Positions 12,656-25,447 of a stretch of 64,000 nucleotides of DNA are shown piece by piece. The notes beneath the pieces are model-generated. The model was given only the letters and a program-made list of their open reading frames with translations. It was not told the DNA's origin and ran no database searches. The stretch is from Anticarsia gemmatalis (lineage: Eukaryota > Arthropoda > Insecta > Lepidoptera > Erebidae). The first letter of the stretch is position 1. Each line of letters starts with the position of its first letter. A program made the translations under genes and the position numbers. Location: positions 6,813,001 to 6,877,000 of the forward strand of contig NC_134754.1 in the NCBI RefSeq assembly GCF_050436995.1, in the 5' to 3' direction.

Positions 12656-15600
12656 CTGCCAAGAGACAGGAATTCTAGGATGGTTGAGCCGTTAACGCGA
12701 ATCTAGAGGATCACCATTTTAACAGAACGCTACCGAAAAACAAAAAAGACATTGCTTCGTTTTATTTACGAGATGATTTGTCTTAGTATATGGAACGAAA
12801 CAATAAAAGCCATCGAATCAACAAGCCTATCGAATTGGATACTGGAATAATGTGTAGTGGTGACATTTGTGTAAGGCTAAGATAAAATCGTCGCGTCGTG
12901 AGCACCGAGCACATTAATCTTCTCGGTCTAGAACATCAGTGGTCTGTACACTAGCACGCACTAAATCTTGCTACTATCGTCGCATTAGCTAGATTATCAT
13001 ATCACAATGGCAATTAGTGAAACCCCAAGTGGTAGCGACTTCACTAAATAATTTATATTTTATGTCCACATAAACAACACTACAAAAGATTTACGCAGGA
13101 ATAAATATTGAAGGAGCTAGTAAATGTATTGTTGACGACAATTTATGAGTGCTCTTGAAAATTCCCTTTAAAAGTTGTAAAATGAAGTTATGGAAGGTTT
13201 CAAAGATAAGCTTAAGGTTTATAAAAGAAAAACGACTTAAAATATCGCAATAAAGTAAGATTTGTAAAGACATCGAGACACGCATACTTATTTAAGAAAG
13301 TTAATCCGTTAACTTGATTATGCAGAAATTAAAAATATATTACATTCATTTCAATGTTTAATTTTTGATTGTGTTAATAAATTTAATTTGAGCCACATCT
13401 GCGCAAAGTGGAACCTGATAGTAATTTTAGAAAAATCGTCTAATAAACGGCTAATAGAATTATGAAAATTAAATTACGGCTCCTAAATACGATTATCAAG
13501 TTGGGAGGTTCTTAAGTTTAAATTATTTGTGCCTGCAGCATGGCGAGCACTTTTACTTTTAAGCAGTATAATTACAAACCAATTACAACGTGAACATTGG
13601 TGATCTTTGAGCATTAATGGTTTTTGCGAGTTCTTTTTTGTTTCACCTGTCTAACCTCTATAGTTCTCGTTAATGAATAATAACTATGTAACAGTTTCAC
13701 ATTGATAGCTAGTAAAATAATAGTAGGTACCTAAACTAAAGATTTCGTATTACTTTCATATTCTCAAGCCTTTTTATAAGTTTATTGAACGGTAAATATA
13801 ACACGGAGATAATGTTGTGTGTAATAACATGACATGTTACAGTCATTGTTGGTTAAATGGTGCGGAAACTGTGAAAAGATAGTTGATAGGCTTCCACTGC
13901 GGCTAAGATCCACCGGCGGATTAGATAAGGGCGTTTGTTTGTTCTTCACAATTTATTGGCAAACATTACGGAGACATGGCGTAGCTAAGTATTTGCCCCT
14001 ACACCGTTGTTTTTGATCATTTACGTGATGTTTTGGAACACTTATTTTGAGTTACGAGTTCGGTTATACCTTATTTTTCTCGCGCGCCACTGCTTCCGCC
14101 GGAATTTTGCCAACACTAAGCCGGAGCCATCTATTTCACCAAAATGTTAACTATCTTTTGCTTCCAGCCTTGGTGTTTCTCTAAGTTATTGATGTATTAT
14201 ATTCATATAACAATATAGTGTGTATAACAATTCGGATAAACAAACTCGTAAAACAAGAACTGACGAGGGTTGGCCATTTTCACTTAGATGACCTTCAAAC
14301 CCCTTGACATTTCCTTCTACGCATTTATGCGTTCCTACTTCCATCACATCGTGATTCAAAATTATATTAACTCGAGTAGTAAGCGCTGTTACCTTTTACG
14401 GCTTCATACCAAAATCATGGAAACTGTTTTTATGTGAGTTACATTAAGTGTTAACAGGAAAAATGTGCTTTTATTATGCACTCGCCTGTTTAATATATCG
14501 ATAAATGTACTTACACGGTGTTTATAGTTGGGAGGCCTTGTCGTTAGCATGTAATCGAGCGATGGCCCACCTGGGGTCCGCAAATTGTATTGCTTTCCCT
14601 ACACGATACGATATTACGTCACCGCGTGTTATTTCGGTACAAATATTTTATGGCCCTAACTTCCTTTTGTTCCCATTAGGGAAATGTTTTAATTGCGTTA
14701 TAATTCCTCTAAACTGTCATGAATCGGTGCTGTTAAAATAAATTTTCGATAAAATTTCCATTATAAATCTTCAGGAACAACGGGCTTTGCCGCGACCGAT
14801 CTGAACGAGACGCATAATAAATTACAAAGAATTCTAAATCCAGTTTATGTAGATCGCTCGCTGTGGGTTTACACTAACTGACAATTACAAAAATAAAACC
14901 TGGCTTCATTACTATTCAAACAGGATTATTCAGTTTAAATTCAAACATATGCAAGACTAGAATAGAAAGCACTGGCTGCAACTTCATTAACAATTTAGCT
15001 CTGCAAATAGAATTCTTGTATTATTCGATTCCTAATTGCTAATTAATCATTTGAATTTGATATGTGTTTGATCTAAACAAACGAAAGTGCAACAAAACGT
15101 AACATTCCACGCTTTGTTGTTTCGCAACAAATGAAATCTGAATACTTTCTTGAAATGGAGGCAATTGTGAAATTTTTGGCCTTTAAGAGGATGTCAGTTA
15201 TGAAGTCTGGGACAGTTTAAAGAGCTTTTTATGAGCACTAACAGCACTTCACTTGTTTTTGATTACTCCCTGTTTCGTTACGGGCCCTTATTAAGCGATC
15301 TGTCCCGGCATTTTCACTGCCGCTTTTTTGTTTCGGAATTTTAAATTTAATTTCTGATAACGACTCGTTTTTGATTTAATACAACGTACAATAAGCCTTT
15401 ATGTATGTATTAATCACTTCATGCTTTATATGTAACCATGTTGTTCTTAAATAGCATCGTATAAACAAAACTTGACATGATATCGTTCACAGCGAGTAAT
15501 TATCATGTTATATAGCATTTTTAACATAATTTAGAGATGTTTTATGTTATTTATAATATATTCAACGTTGTGAGTTATGAAGATGTTGCGTTTATAAATA

Positions 15601-16596
15601 ATTAAGAGGCCATTAGTGTCTGTCGGTGTGATTGTTACAAATTCGAACCTCATCGTAGCGACACATAAATGAACTATTTAGTTAATTAACGCGACTATTC
15701 GAGAGCTCATAAATGTCACTTTTACATCCACATAATTCTTTCCAAACCATTTCAGTCTTGTAGAATATATTTGGAACAAAAGAAAGGGAAGTTTGGTTAA
15801 CATTTATACAAACTTTATGAGTTATGTCGTGCTCGTTTGTATCATATTAATTTCATAAGATGTTAGTTTCTATTATAGAGACTGTGACTAAATACTTGAA
15901 GAAAAATTTACAATTTGATATTTATAGTTAAGAGTTCCTTTCAAAATTAGAATGCATCCTCTATTTTGTTTTTAATGGTTCATAAATAATATTTAATGGC
16001 ATTTTTGTAACCAGTCTATCAAAATAACAGATTACGATATGTTCAAGAAGATGGAACCTCCATGCTTTATTAAATTGAATAAAACATAGATTCTTAGCTG
16101 AAATACTGTAACCATAAAAAGAAAATGCGCTGAATTTATTTTCTAAAGAAGTTAAATGTATTCACGGTTTCAAAGCTTCATGATCGTAGTTCAATATGTA
16201 TGGAGCAATACAGAAAGGTATAAGACTGCGTGGGTACATCTTTTCAAAGACGATTTATGACATCTACCTACTCGAAAACGCTTTGGTAAGGTGTGGATTA
16301 CAAATGTAGACTGTATTGATCAATGTTCGTGCTTAAAATTGAATTTGAAATAGACGTAATAAATTTAATACGCAAATCAAGCTTGCTTAGTTTCGCACAT
16401 AAATCTCACTTTATTTATGCGGTTTTAACTTTAAAATTCCCTTTTTTATGGTTTAAATGCGATTTTATAGAAATACCTTTGAATAAGAGCAAAATGTCAA
16501 TTGAAATGAGCAAGCTGTGAGTTTCTTGCCGTTTCTTCTAACAAGTAATGAGCTTTACTGAAACGGTCAAAATTATAAGACTATTTCGACTATTTT

Positions 16597-16670
16597 TAAC
16601 CCCCGACGCAAAAAGAGGGGTGTTAAAAGTTTGACGTATCTGTCTGTCTGTCTGTGGCATCATAATTTAC
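16597..16670 (+). repeat. Lepidopteran dispersed-repeat fragment with (TGTC)n
   Basis: It contains AACCCCCGACGCAAAAAGAG, GGGTGTTAAAAGTTTGACG and a TGTC/TCTG microsatellite. This is a common lepidopteran repeat start. A weaker relative may lie at 57590-57620 (CTGACTCAAAAAGG). Confidence 0.5.
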
Positions 16671-17068
16671 CGTGTTTAGGAAATAAGGGATATTTCGGAT
16701 AAATCCTTTGTAAAATTCAATTTAAAGTAACACGTCGTCCCCCGTAAACGTGTTAAGGTTAATAGTATAGGGATTTTGGAATATTTACATTAGCGGAGAA
16801 GATGTAGAGAGTAAATAAATCCCGGACAGAATTAACCTGGCTCTTTGACCCTTACGAAATTGACTTCTCATTGTTGAAATTTAGGACTATATCTACTTAC
16901 GAATAAGTAATACAATCTTACCAACATTAAATTCAGATTTTAATGCAAATTTAATTTCGATAAAAATCCACGAATTGTTTCATAAAACCGACTAAAATAA
17001 ACTTAACCTTTCTTAAACCAATGAAATTCCTCTTACATTTTCTTAATACGACTTTAATTCTAATAATA

Positions 17069-17140
17069 CATACAGACACAGGTTTATGAAATTACGCCTT
17101 TTCCCCAGAGGGGGTAGGCAGAGACCAAAAAACTACATCT
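17069..17140 (+). repeat. Lepidopteran dispersed-repeat fragment
   Basis: It contains TTATGAAATTACGCCTTTTC then CAGAGGGGGTAGGCAGAGAC, a combination seen repeatedly in lepidopteran genomes. Only this short core is visible. Confidence 0.5.
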
Positions 17141-17580
17141 CCAGTTAGTTAACAATATTTAACCGACGTTAAGACAAGTCCGTAGTTTTCACTTTCATTG
17201 ATAACATATTATTATCTCAAATGAATAAAGTTATGAAATCGTAGTAACACACACAACTACAAACATTTATTATCGTAATTACACGTGTCTTCGCTAAAGC
17301 ATTTACGTATTTTTCTAGGTGTGTAATTTTGTGAAATTATTCTATAATTTACATTCAATAGGCCTATGAGTTTTGACAGTTAATCTTCATTGAATAGGAA
17401 CCAGCTTTTAAAACGGGTCTTACGTGAGAGGTATGTATCAATAGTTGAACTTTTAATGTGTTTTCATTAAACGAGTACCTACTAAGGTTATTGCCAAATA
17501 AAAATGTATCTAATAAGGTCCAAGCTTATGTATTTCGGCCGAAGAGTTTGTAACCTAATAAACACCGCAATATATCATCA

Positions 17581-17643
17581 ACAAGTACTTAGTTTTTATC
17601 CATAATAGTTGTTACTATTATGGATAAAATAAAAACTACTTGT
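17581..17643. repeat. Hairpin, about 29-nt arms
   Basis: AGTTTTTATCCATAATAGT (17591-17609) faces its complement at 17614-17639, and ACAAGTA / TACTTGT-type ends extend the pairing outward with a few bulges. The loop is 4 nt. Single copy; function unknown. Confidence 0.65.
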
Positions 17644-18762
17644 CGGAATTGTATAAAATTTAAATGAATATACAGAGCAAGCACCATTTTTCTCAGGTCC
17701 CTCGACTAGAGAATCTGCTCTTTTTTCAAGTCGGTAAATTAACAACATTTTGAAGCAAATTATCTTCGCCTTACTTAGATGTTTTCTTATAATTTTTTTT
17801 GGGAAATTAATATGCTCAGAGATTGAAACGTCAACGGGCATTTGGTTGCCCCTTCGGGTTAATTAGTTCTGATAGCATCTTACGAGTAATACCGTGGCAG
17901 ATTGTTAACGGCTAAACTTTATTACCACATAAACCGCGAATTATCTATTGAATTGGTTTTCATGAGGTAAATCTCATATTTGGTTAAGGTTTAAACATTA
18001 ATATCTCATTTCTCAGAAGGTATGTAGGTAATTTAACTATCGGTAGTGTGGTTTTCTTTTCAATGATAATTATTGCAGATGTTTTAACCTGGGACATTTA
18101 CAATCTATCACCCTACCAAATTTTATCCCAATCAGTCGAGCATTTTCCGTGATGGAAAGACAAACGAATACACTTTTACATTCATAATATTGGTGTGGAT
18201 TCGTGAAGATTGTAACAACGCGTATTTTGTTTATCATAGAACTAGAACCAATGTTGAAAAGAATAAATAGACTTGTTATTTTTAGATCTTTACTAGAGGA
18301 ATTCAGTGCGTAGTATCCCTGTGAATGAAAAAGGGAATAGATAAACGTCAGTCTTGTTTACGTTAAGAGCATTGACTATGAAACTGTTTCAAATATTTAA
18401 GGTACTTATTTCGAAGGTAATCGTGAATTATTTCAAGAACTTTTGAATCATAATAGTCAAGGGCCGATTTAACTATTTATAGTACCGGACATCCTATCTC
18501 ATAGTTAACGGAATTTAAGCATAATGTGAACTAAACATTTATGTAAAATCTATTCAACCCGATCTACTTTGATCAAAATAAAAATCTGGGAGATGCAAAA
18601 CTGTACAGTAAATTAAGATCTTTAAGAAAAACTTAAAATTGCTGCGATAGGAGTCAATGGAACTAAGTATTATACAACGACAATCAATACAAAATCTAAC
18701 TTGATTTTACCTTAAGTCTAGCTTGAAAAAGGAAAGAATTGATATAGCTTATTATTTACTTA

Positions 18763-19040
18763 GGTTCGTATTAATAACCTCGTGACAATTTGGAAGCTCG
18801 GTTTTAAGAACCCGTTTGACATAATAAAATAAAATAGTAACTTTTAAACTATCGCGTTGCATGTTAAATGTATAATAGAATACGGGAATTAACGCGAACA
18901 CGCAATTTACCTTAAAATATAAAAGGCATTTTAAGGTAAAATGCGTGTTCGCGTTAATTCCCGTATTCTATTATACATAACATAAAATAGGTTCTCAAAA
19001 CCGTATTCCCTAGTTGATCCCTAGTCTATTAATACGGACC
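18763..19040. mobile_element. Large fold-back element, family C, copy 1
   Basis: The outer arms pair GGTTCGTATTAATA (left) with the complement of TATTAATACGGACC (right). The inner arms share a 36-bp perfect inverted match that includes GGGAATTAACGCGAACACGC. The right arm has lost a block present on the left (TATCGCGTTGCATGTTAAA). It is non-coding. It shares AGGTAAAATGCGTGTTC, GTTAATTCCCGTATTCTA and related blocks with the element at 62840-63013. Confidence 0.7.
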
Positions 19041-19514
19041 TTAGTTATTGTAACCGCAGTACGTTCGTGAATTAAAGCGGGGATTTTCCGGAACCGTTAA
19101 CTCATGCATGTAAGCTGCCAATTTGGTATTTTTGCTGACTGGGATATTATTCGTTTTGAATCGTACAAGCCATTTTAGTTCCGACTAATAATGCATTCAT
19201 TATTCCTCCCATTTTTTATTATTTAGTAGCAAGTGGTAAATTGAAACAGATTATAAACCTAATAAGTATTTTTAGTTTCTAGTATTTACTTATACTTCAT
19301 GTTTAATTGCGATAGTCAATATAAACAACAAAAATGTTTATAGACTCAGGGCTGACCAAAAAGTAATAATTTTATCTTATCTCCATTCATTATCACTGCT
19401 CTACATCATCATTAAAACTGATACACAAAAGCGACATGTATTCACTAGGTTTACAATCCGGCAGAAGCTTTGACAACTTACAAAATTTCTAATAATTTGT
19501 TAAAATTGTATCCA

Positions 19515-19877
19515 AACAAATATTATAAATCCGGAAGTTGGTGTGTCTATCTTTCATGCTTTCACGGCTAAAATAACTGTACCGATACGGATGAATATAA
19601 CATGGACATAGTTCCTGAAGCGCTATTTTCTACAGTCGGTACTATTGAGTATCGAGAGTGTGACTTTTAATAATGTACTACAAGTATGGTTCCTGCAGCG
19701 CCCGCTAGAAGCGCTGATCAGATTTTCATACATTTATCAATAGCTAGCCGGTTGTCGATAGTCGATAGTGGTAAAAAATCGCGATACCGATCTCGATCAA
19801 ACAAAGGCTACTTTTCGAAATATTCCTTAACGCTGAAATAGGTGTTGCAAGCGAGCGATACCGTGCAGCTCAGCTAG
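19515..19877 (+). mobile_element. Helitron-like element (second family) interrupted by a MITE
   Basis: The left part (TATTATAAATCCGGAAG followed by a TGTGTCTATCTTTCATGC-type stretch) matches the start of a common lepidopteran Helitron-like family. The right end reads GTGCAGCTCAGCTAG before T, a Helitron 3' terminus. About 160 bp in the middle (19621-19783) belongs to a separate MITE family, so this appears to be an insertion into an older Helitron. Confidence 0.6.
19621..19783 (+). mobile_element. MITE family A, copy 1 (nested)
   Basis: This is one of six copies in the window sharing, in order, CTACAGTCGGTACTA, GAGTATCGAGAG, ATGTACT, TAGTTCCT-type sequence, GCGCTGATCAGATTTTCATA, and GCCGGTTGTCGATAGTCGAT, then a GTAGAGAATCGC-like end. 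It is non-coding. The terminal bases are degraded here. Confidence 0.65.
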
Positions 19878-20230
19878 TACGAAATAAACAATATATTAAT
19901 TTGAGTTGGTTTATTTCAAGTTTGCAACAAGTTATAGTTTCATATCAATGGTATGGAGATTGAGTGTCGTAGGTCATCTCGTCAGCGTCGATAGCGGACG
20001 GGACGGGAATTGAACAGAGATTCAGATTCTGTGGGAGCATAACGCATGCATCTAGGTCGCTGGTTGCGGCTAGATGACGTGACGCTAACATCATTTGATG
20101 CCACTCCACTGTGAAACATCGTTTATGACCACTATATTCAATTCTTTGATGCTTCACTTATTTCAGTCAATACTAAAAACGTTAATACAGAATTACTATC
20201 TATTTAAAGATACAAACATTGTTTGTCTAA

Positions 20231-20354
20231 CCCCCGGTTTCTGAGGTACATTTAGCGGCAGTTTATTTTTTCAATAGCGTTAAAACCCATACAAAAAAAA
20301 CGCTATTGAATAGATATAGGTAGGGTAGTTTAAAATGTACTCAGAAACCGGGGG
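20231..20354. mobile_element. Fold-back MITE family B, copy 2
   Basis: It starts CCCCCGGTTTCTGAG and ends CTCAGAAACCGGGGG, with inner arms around TTCAATAGCGTT / AACGCTATTGAA. It is flanked by TAA on both sides (20228-20230 and 20355-20357). The right arm carries a small insertion, so the fold is imperfect. Same family as 6084-6196. Confidence 0.78.
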
Positions 20355-21379
20355 TAAGAGCACGTATCTAACAGGTTGTATTATTACCAAAAACGCAACA
20401 GAAGATTTCGCGAGTAAATACCAAAGGCAAATAACAAATGTGCATTAACTTAAAGGCTAACTTTATATTTTTCATGTATTTGAAATTACCAGTTACTTCA
20501 ATAATCGCTGCCACTGATGATACCTTCCAGAGATTCATTATATTTAAACAAACAATTAAGGGATTTGTTTGTTCAAACTGAATAGCAATATGAAAAGGTA
20601 TCAATCACGTTATCACGAAAATTATTTTAGATATGAATATTAATTGCCAAGCTTAGTAATAACTTTATTCTGAAGGACACGAAAATACCATTTTGTTTGC
20701 CCATTTTATAAATTGATACGATTTTTTCGATTCCAATATTAATCACGTTTAAGCTAATATTAGTATTTCATAAAAAGTGTGTGACTGTCATGTCAGGTTT
20801 AATAAATGAATCGCTTAAATGATGGCGCCAGGTACAGACTACTTCACGAATTTAGGTTCTATCATAAATCATTTGTAGCTGTGTCGTCAGCTTTTTTGGC
20901 GACGAAATTAATATTTTTATGCCGATCTCGGAAAAAGCTCTCCAACAACATAAAAATATTCGTCATAATGATGTAGGGATATATTATTAAAGATTTATAA
21001 GACCCGTAATAGAATTTTTTTTCGTGTTTTTTCTATGTAGAGATCCATTATCCCCGCACTTAATTATTGGTTAAAGTATACAAAATACAATTAGTAAGGA
21101 ACCCGGCCCCACATATTATGTGACTACTGGCGCGACAAGTTTTATAACAATCCTCTGAGCTCCATCAATCACAGAGCTCTTAAACGTCCAAAGTTTGATG
21201 CTGCAACATTATTCACCCTCTAGACATACGATTAATGCCATGTTATTACAACGAGGAGCGAGACCAAACTCAGCTATACATTATTTTCGAAACGTTACGC
21301 GTATTTATTACAACTTTATAATCTGCCAGATAAACTGCACATATGGACAATTTATTTGGCGAATGCTAGCCGTTAAAGG

Positions 21380-21442
21380 AAGGCCGAGTCGCCGGGCGCC
21401 GGCGACGCGCGACGTCCTACAGTGCACGAGTGCAGCTCGGCG
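21380..21442. other. Isolated GC-rich island
   Basis: About 60 bp of very high GC in AT-rich DNA, including the hairpin GTCGCCG-GGCGC-CGGCGAC and the near-palindrome AGTGCACGAGTGCA. There is no coding resemblance. In this genome such islands mark exons or promoters (compare 12.2-12.5 kb and 25.0-25.4 kb), so an alternative first exon is possible. Confidence 0.35.
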
Positions 21443-24400
21443 AGGGATGATCAAATCATACATATTTTATCATCATGTTTTTGTGTCAATGCGACAATGA
21501 AGACGACTCCTTGTATGCGATTATAAAATACTCGTAAATATTTGCGACGCCATCACTGATATTTTCGTGAGATAAGACACACCTCTGGAAATCAGAGTCG
21601 TTTTAAGAAAATAATAAAAGTAATAAAGATTCAAGACATAAAACGTGGGAAAACGGATGAAATATAAAGTAGTTGAAAATTACGACCCCGTTGTAAAGTT
21701 TTCCACTTCGTGAGTCTCGAATATTTCTGACAAACGGTGATTGGTTCGACGATTGAACCAGATAAATTGTTTTATTTTTATATACATGTATCTGCGATCG
21801 ATCTTCCATAAAGACAGGTTACGGTACATCACGACGAAAGCAAAAAGTGTTAGAATAAGCCGTAAACACAATGGAACATTTATAACATAGCATTGCCGAT
21901 GATCATTATTGTGTATCGATATTGCGCTGAGGGCTTCTATACAGTATATCACGTCGTGGACGGAAGTGGATAGTAGAACATCGAACAATGGTTCTACGAC
22001 TCCGACATTTTCATGTGAAAAAATATATCTACTATAAATCGGTGATGTCAATAAAAAAGTAAAAAGTTAAGATCTAGAGAGACTATTGGAAATAGTTGGA
22101 AGTACTTCATTCGTTTTGCTCTTAACTGTGGTCGTTGAGTTTTCTTTATTAGTGCGTATTTCCGCTCAGAAAGCTAAATTCTGCAAAGATCGTTAATATA
22201 ACATTTTATTGTAGAGCTTTAATTAAACCCGAGTATTTAGACACTAAACATTTTTACAGTAATATACGATGATGAGTTGCATCCTGTATACTGAATGTAA
22301 TGTCTCATTCCTCGAATGAAATTGTCCGTTTGATTATAATTCCAAAAACTGCCTCTACAATTTATTTATTGGACTCGGTTCCTGGAATTATATTTCATGT
22401 AAATTAAAAACACCTAGTATTTATTCTGCGTGTATATTTTACAATATTTAATACTGAGTATGAACTACAGAATGTTTCTCTAAATCTATGATTCGAGTTT
22501 TTCGAAGACCTATTTAAGTTCCCGGAGAAAGTTAGTAGAGTTGTAACATAGCAAGTCACTCAGTTGGTATGTATTCAAAATTATCGGCGACATTTGGCTT
22601 GGGCCCAAAGACGGAGCAGTACGTGATCGGAAATATTTGGAATTGCCTATTCATGACTATCCCGCGTATGGAAAACTTTTACACTGTCGGGCCTTAACTC
22701 CACGAAAAAGTGATCGAGCTGTCTGTACCTCAATGTTTTGATTGTGAAGGGACAGTGCTTTGAGACAGCACTTTTATAGAACTCTTTGCTTTGTCTTGAA
22801 TTAAGCTATTAGTCTAATTATGTAGCTTAGTAAATTTAATATTCAATCAAGTTGAGCTTTTGAAAATCAACAATGTAACGGATAAGTTTAGGTAACATCG
22901 TGTACTTGTAACTATTGATAAAAACGTCATTCTTTATTCATAAATCTCGGTATCGTAAATCGTAAATATCGGTAAGAAAGCAGAGAAAAGATTTTACATA
23001 GCTAACCAATACTATCGGGCAATAAATAACGCTAACTAATAATTATAACGTCTCTTAATTATAGATACAAATCTTCAATTATATAAAAGTTATAGTACGA
23101 CCATCATTTGTACGGCGTAATTTATATTATTGTTGAATCGTATATTATTATTTTATTAGAGAGAGGTATTTAAAGCGTAATATAATATATCAAGAACAAA
23201 CGATATTGACTGGAGTTTGCAATTGGGTTATGATGTGTTAACTTGCTAAAGTTTATAATAAATTAAACTAATATGTCAAGGGACTTTGTACGCGTGGATT
23301 ATAAACGAGAATCTGGAAACTATAAGCTGTTTGATAGAGATGCTTTTATATTATAGTACAAGACGTCGCTTAGTAAATGTCAAATATATATTTTTCTTAT
23401 TGGATAGATATATTTTATTAGAATTCTCATGTAAATAAATGTTTACATGAATCAAATTTTGATTAAAACTGTACAGATTATTGATTTGCAATTAGTGCAT
23501 TTATTTATAGTACATGAGATTGAGCTTGATGTCTCAATATTTTCGTTGTGCGGAAGCTCACGCTTCTTGTTCTAAAGTAACTAATTACCTGCTATTCCTT
23601 TGTAGTGGGACGGAACCAAACTTCGTCTTCTAATTATGTTCTCTTCAACTGTCGTTCTGTTCCTTGCTTATCTTTCATCTGCATTTATTTTGTTCTTAAA
23701 GTTATTTTCGTATAATGTCGTCATAGTTACGATAATTCCTATGAACCTCGTAAATTTTGTGAGGTATAAATGATATGTAAATAAATAGCGTCAACACACG
23801 TCATTATGATGAGAACGGAAATTAATTGACCTAGTAATATTTAATCAGCCTTAAGTAAGTGATTTTACATACATGCGCTCGCTAAACTTGTTTTAGTTTC
23901 GCCTCTGATTGATATTTCGATATTCATTTTTAGTAATTTAGAATATCTCATTGCTTTATCAAATATTGAAGACTCATCTTACAAAATTAGATTCAATTGT
24001 GAATGTTATGGTTAAATCGGACTTGAGTAAGGCTTTTGTTATGGCAAAAATTCTCGGCACGTTAATTCGCGGCGGATATTATTCAGGATCAATAACAGAA
24101 TAAAATTAAAACTTGTATAATATGATGTAAAGCCTTGGGACTGAACGAGAATAGATGAAACCCCACAATAAATTAATGGAAATGAGATGTTTTAGGAAGA
24201 AAAGTTCTCGCGTTTCCGTCACTACCGGGCAAAAGAAAATTCTAAATGCGCGTAAGGCGTCTACGAAAAGCTTTCGATTCTCTGTTAAAAAATAGATGTC
24301 CGAGGAATCGGTGAAAGCAATTAATCTAATTTAGAAGAATTTGATAGGACAAAGACGAGACACTTCTAAAGTAAAAAAGTAGTTTTAAGTAAAGTGAATG

Positions 24401-25078
24401 TAAACGATTTCAAGCATTTATCTTAAATGAAGAAGTTTTTAAGACTTTTCTAAATTACAACGACCTCTTAGTGAATTTATTAAGGACTATCGGTATACAC
24501 GGTTTCAAGAGTTTGTCTCACAGCTTATGTGCACAAATAATTCAAATGAGTTCAAAAATAACATGTTGGATTACTTTGATTAAACGACCTTGCGGTGCAG
24601 CTGATCAGAAAATTCACATGTGAGTTGTACTGAGAAGATTAATAGGATACTTAAGTTTATAAGTTTTAAATTATATCCGATAAGATTTATTAGCAAGTTC
24701 TACTTAAAGAATTTCAGATTTATTACGCCACTCTCAAAATGGTTAAAAATATAATTATTGAATATGACTCACAAGGTTTATGACACAGTGAAATCATGTC
24801 TAGGTATGTTTGTATTTATTGCTAATCGTGTGCGTTCAATTTAAGTGTGTTAGATTCCTAATCAGGCTAGCCGACTTATGTAGTTTCTATTGATACTTTC
24901 GAAATTGAAAACAGTTCAATACAAGTGTGAGATGACAAAATAGGTGAAGTGAATGGTGAGCCTCCAGACGCAATAGGCACACACGTGCTCGCTTGTCGTG
25001 ATTCTATCGGCGAGGCGGCACGACCGATCGCAGCCTAACGACCGGACCTCGGGCCACGGCCATATGTTGTTAACTTAC

Positions 25079-25318
25079 ACACCAACTAACAATATGACAC
25101 TTTTCACTTTAAATTTCCACTGGAGTAGTTAATCGAGGGTAGGAAAGAGTGGAGGACTGGGAACTTGGAGCGGCGAATACGTTTGAAAGTTGCGAGTAAG
25201 TTTGTTGGAGCGGGTAAGTTGTGCGCTAGGTAGTGTGACGGGCGTGTGGTGGCGAGTGTGCGGACTGTGCGGCGGGACCGAGCGCGCGACCGCAGCGCCT
25301 TCGTGTACAGCTTACACT
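25079..25318 (-). other. Candidate non-coding first exon (5' UTR)
   Basis: A GC-rich block on the minus strand starts at the predicted start site at 25318 and ends at splice donor GTGT|GTAAGT (GT at 25078-25077). The last part, with AAGTGAAAAGTG just before the donor, resembles an insect 5' UTR. The short open frames across the block have no protein resemblance. The next recognisable minus-strand exon is the transporter start exon, so this is probably its leader, but no transcript evidence is available. Strong GTAAGT donors also exist on the plus strand at about 25195 and 25215, so a plus-strand transcript is not excluded. Confidence 0.42.
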
Positions 25319-25320
25319 GA
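25287..25320 (-). promoter_or_regulatory. Core promoter: initiator plus downstream promoter element
   Basis: On the minus strand TCAGTG (25320-25315) matches the arthropod initiator TCAKTY except in its last base. Taking its A (25318) as +1, positions +28 to +32 (25291-25287) read GGTCG, a full match to the downstream promoter element RGWYV at the spacing required by TFIID. No TATA box is evident upstream. The setting is a GC-rich island in AT-rich DNA. Confidence 0.5.
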
Positions 25321-25447
25321 TTTTTTGTCGGAGGCATCGCCGCTGGCCCGCCGCGTGCTCCACATTCGACGACCGGTGTGATACGCTCTACACTGCAACA
25401 TTAGGGCTGCTACTTCTTATTGAGACATATCTTATATTCATTTCTTG

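Larger units (their letters stand above)
12656..25078 (-). other. Probable long intron in the 5' UTR of the transporter gene, repeat-bearing
   Basis: If the promoter at about 25.3 kb drives the transporter, this 12.4-kb stretch is a single 5' UTR intron. It contains dispersed-repeat fragments at 16597-16670 and 17069-17140, a hairpin at 17581-17643, a large fold-back element at 18763-19040, an interrupted Helitron-like element at 19515-19877, a fold-back MITE at 20231-20354 and a GC-rich island at 21380-21442. I recognise no protein-coding exon. If the promoter belongs to something else, this is intergenic DNA. Confidence 0.4.

Noticed and set aside
22575..22700. Possible LINE coding debris (GGCTTGGGCCCAAAGACGGA)
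   Set aside because: It resembles an RTE-type 3' coding end only loosely; no continuous frame supports it.
25190..25381. Open frames on both strands at the GC-rich promoter block
   Set aside because: Arg- and Ser-rich with no family resemblance. High GC lengthens chance frames, and a non-coding leader explains the block better.
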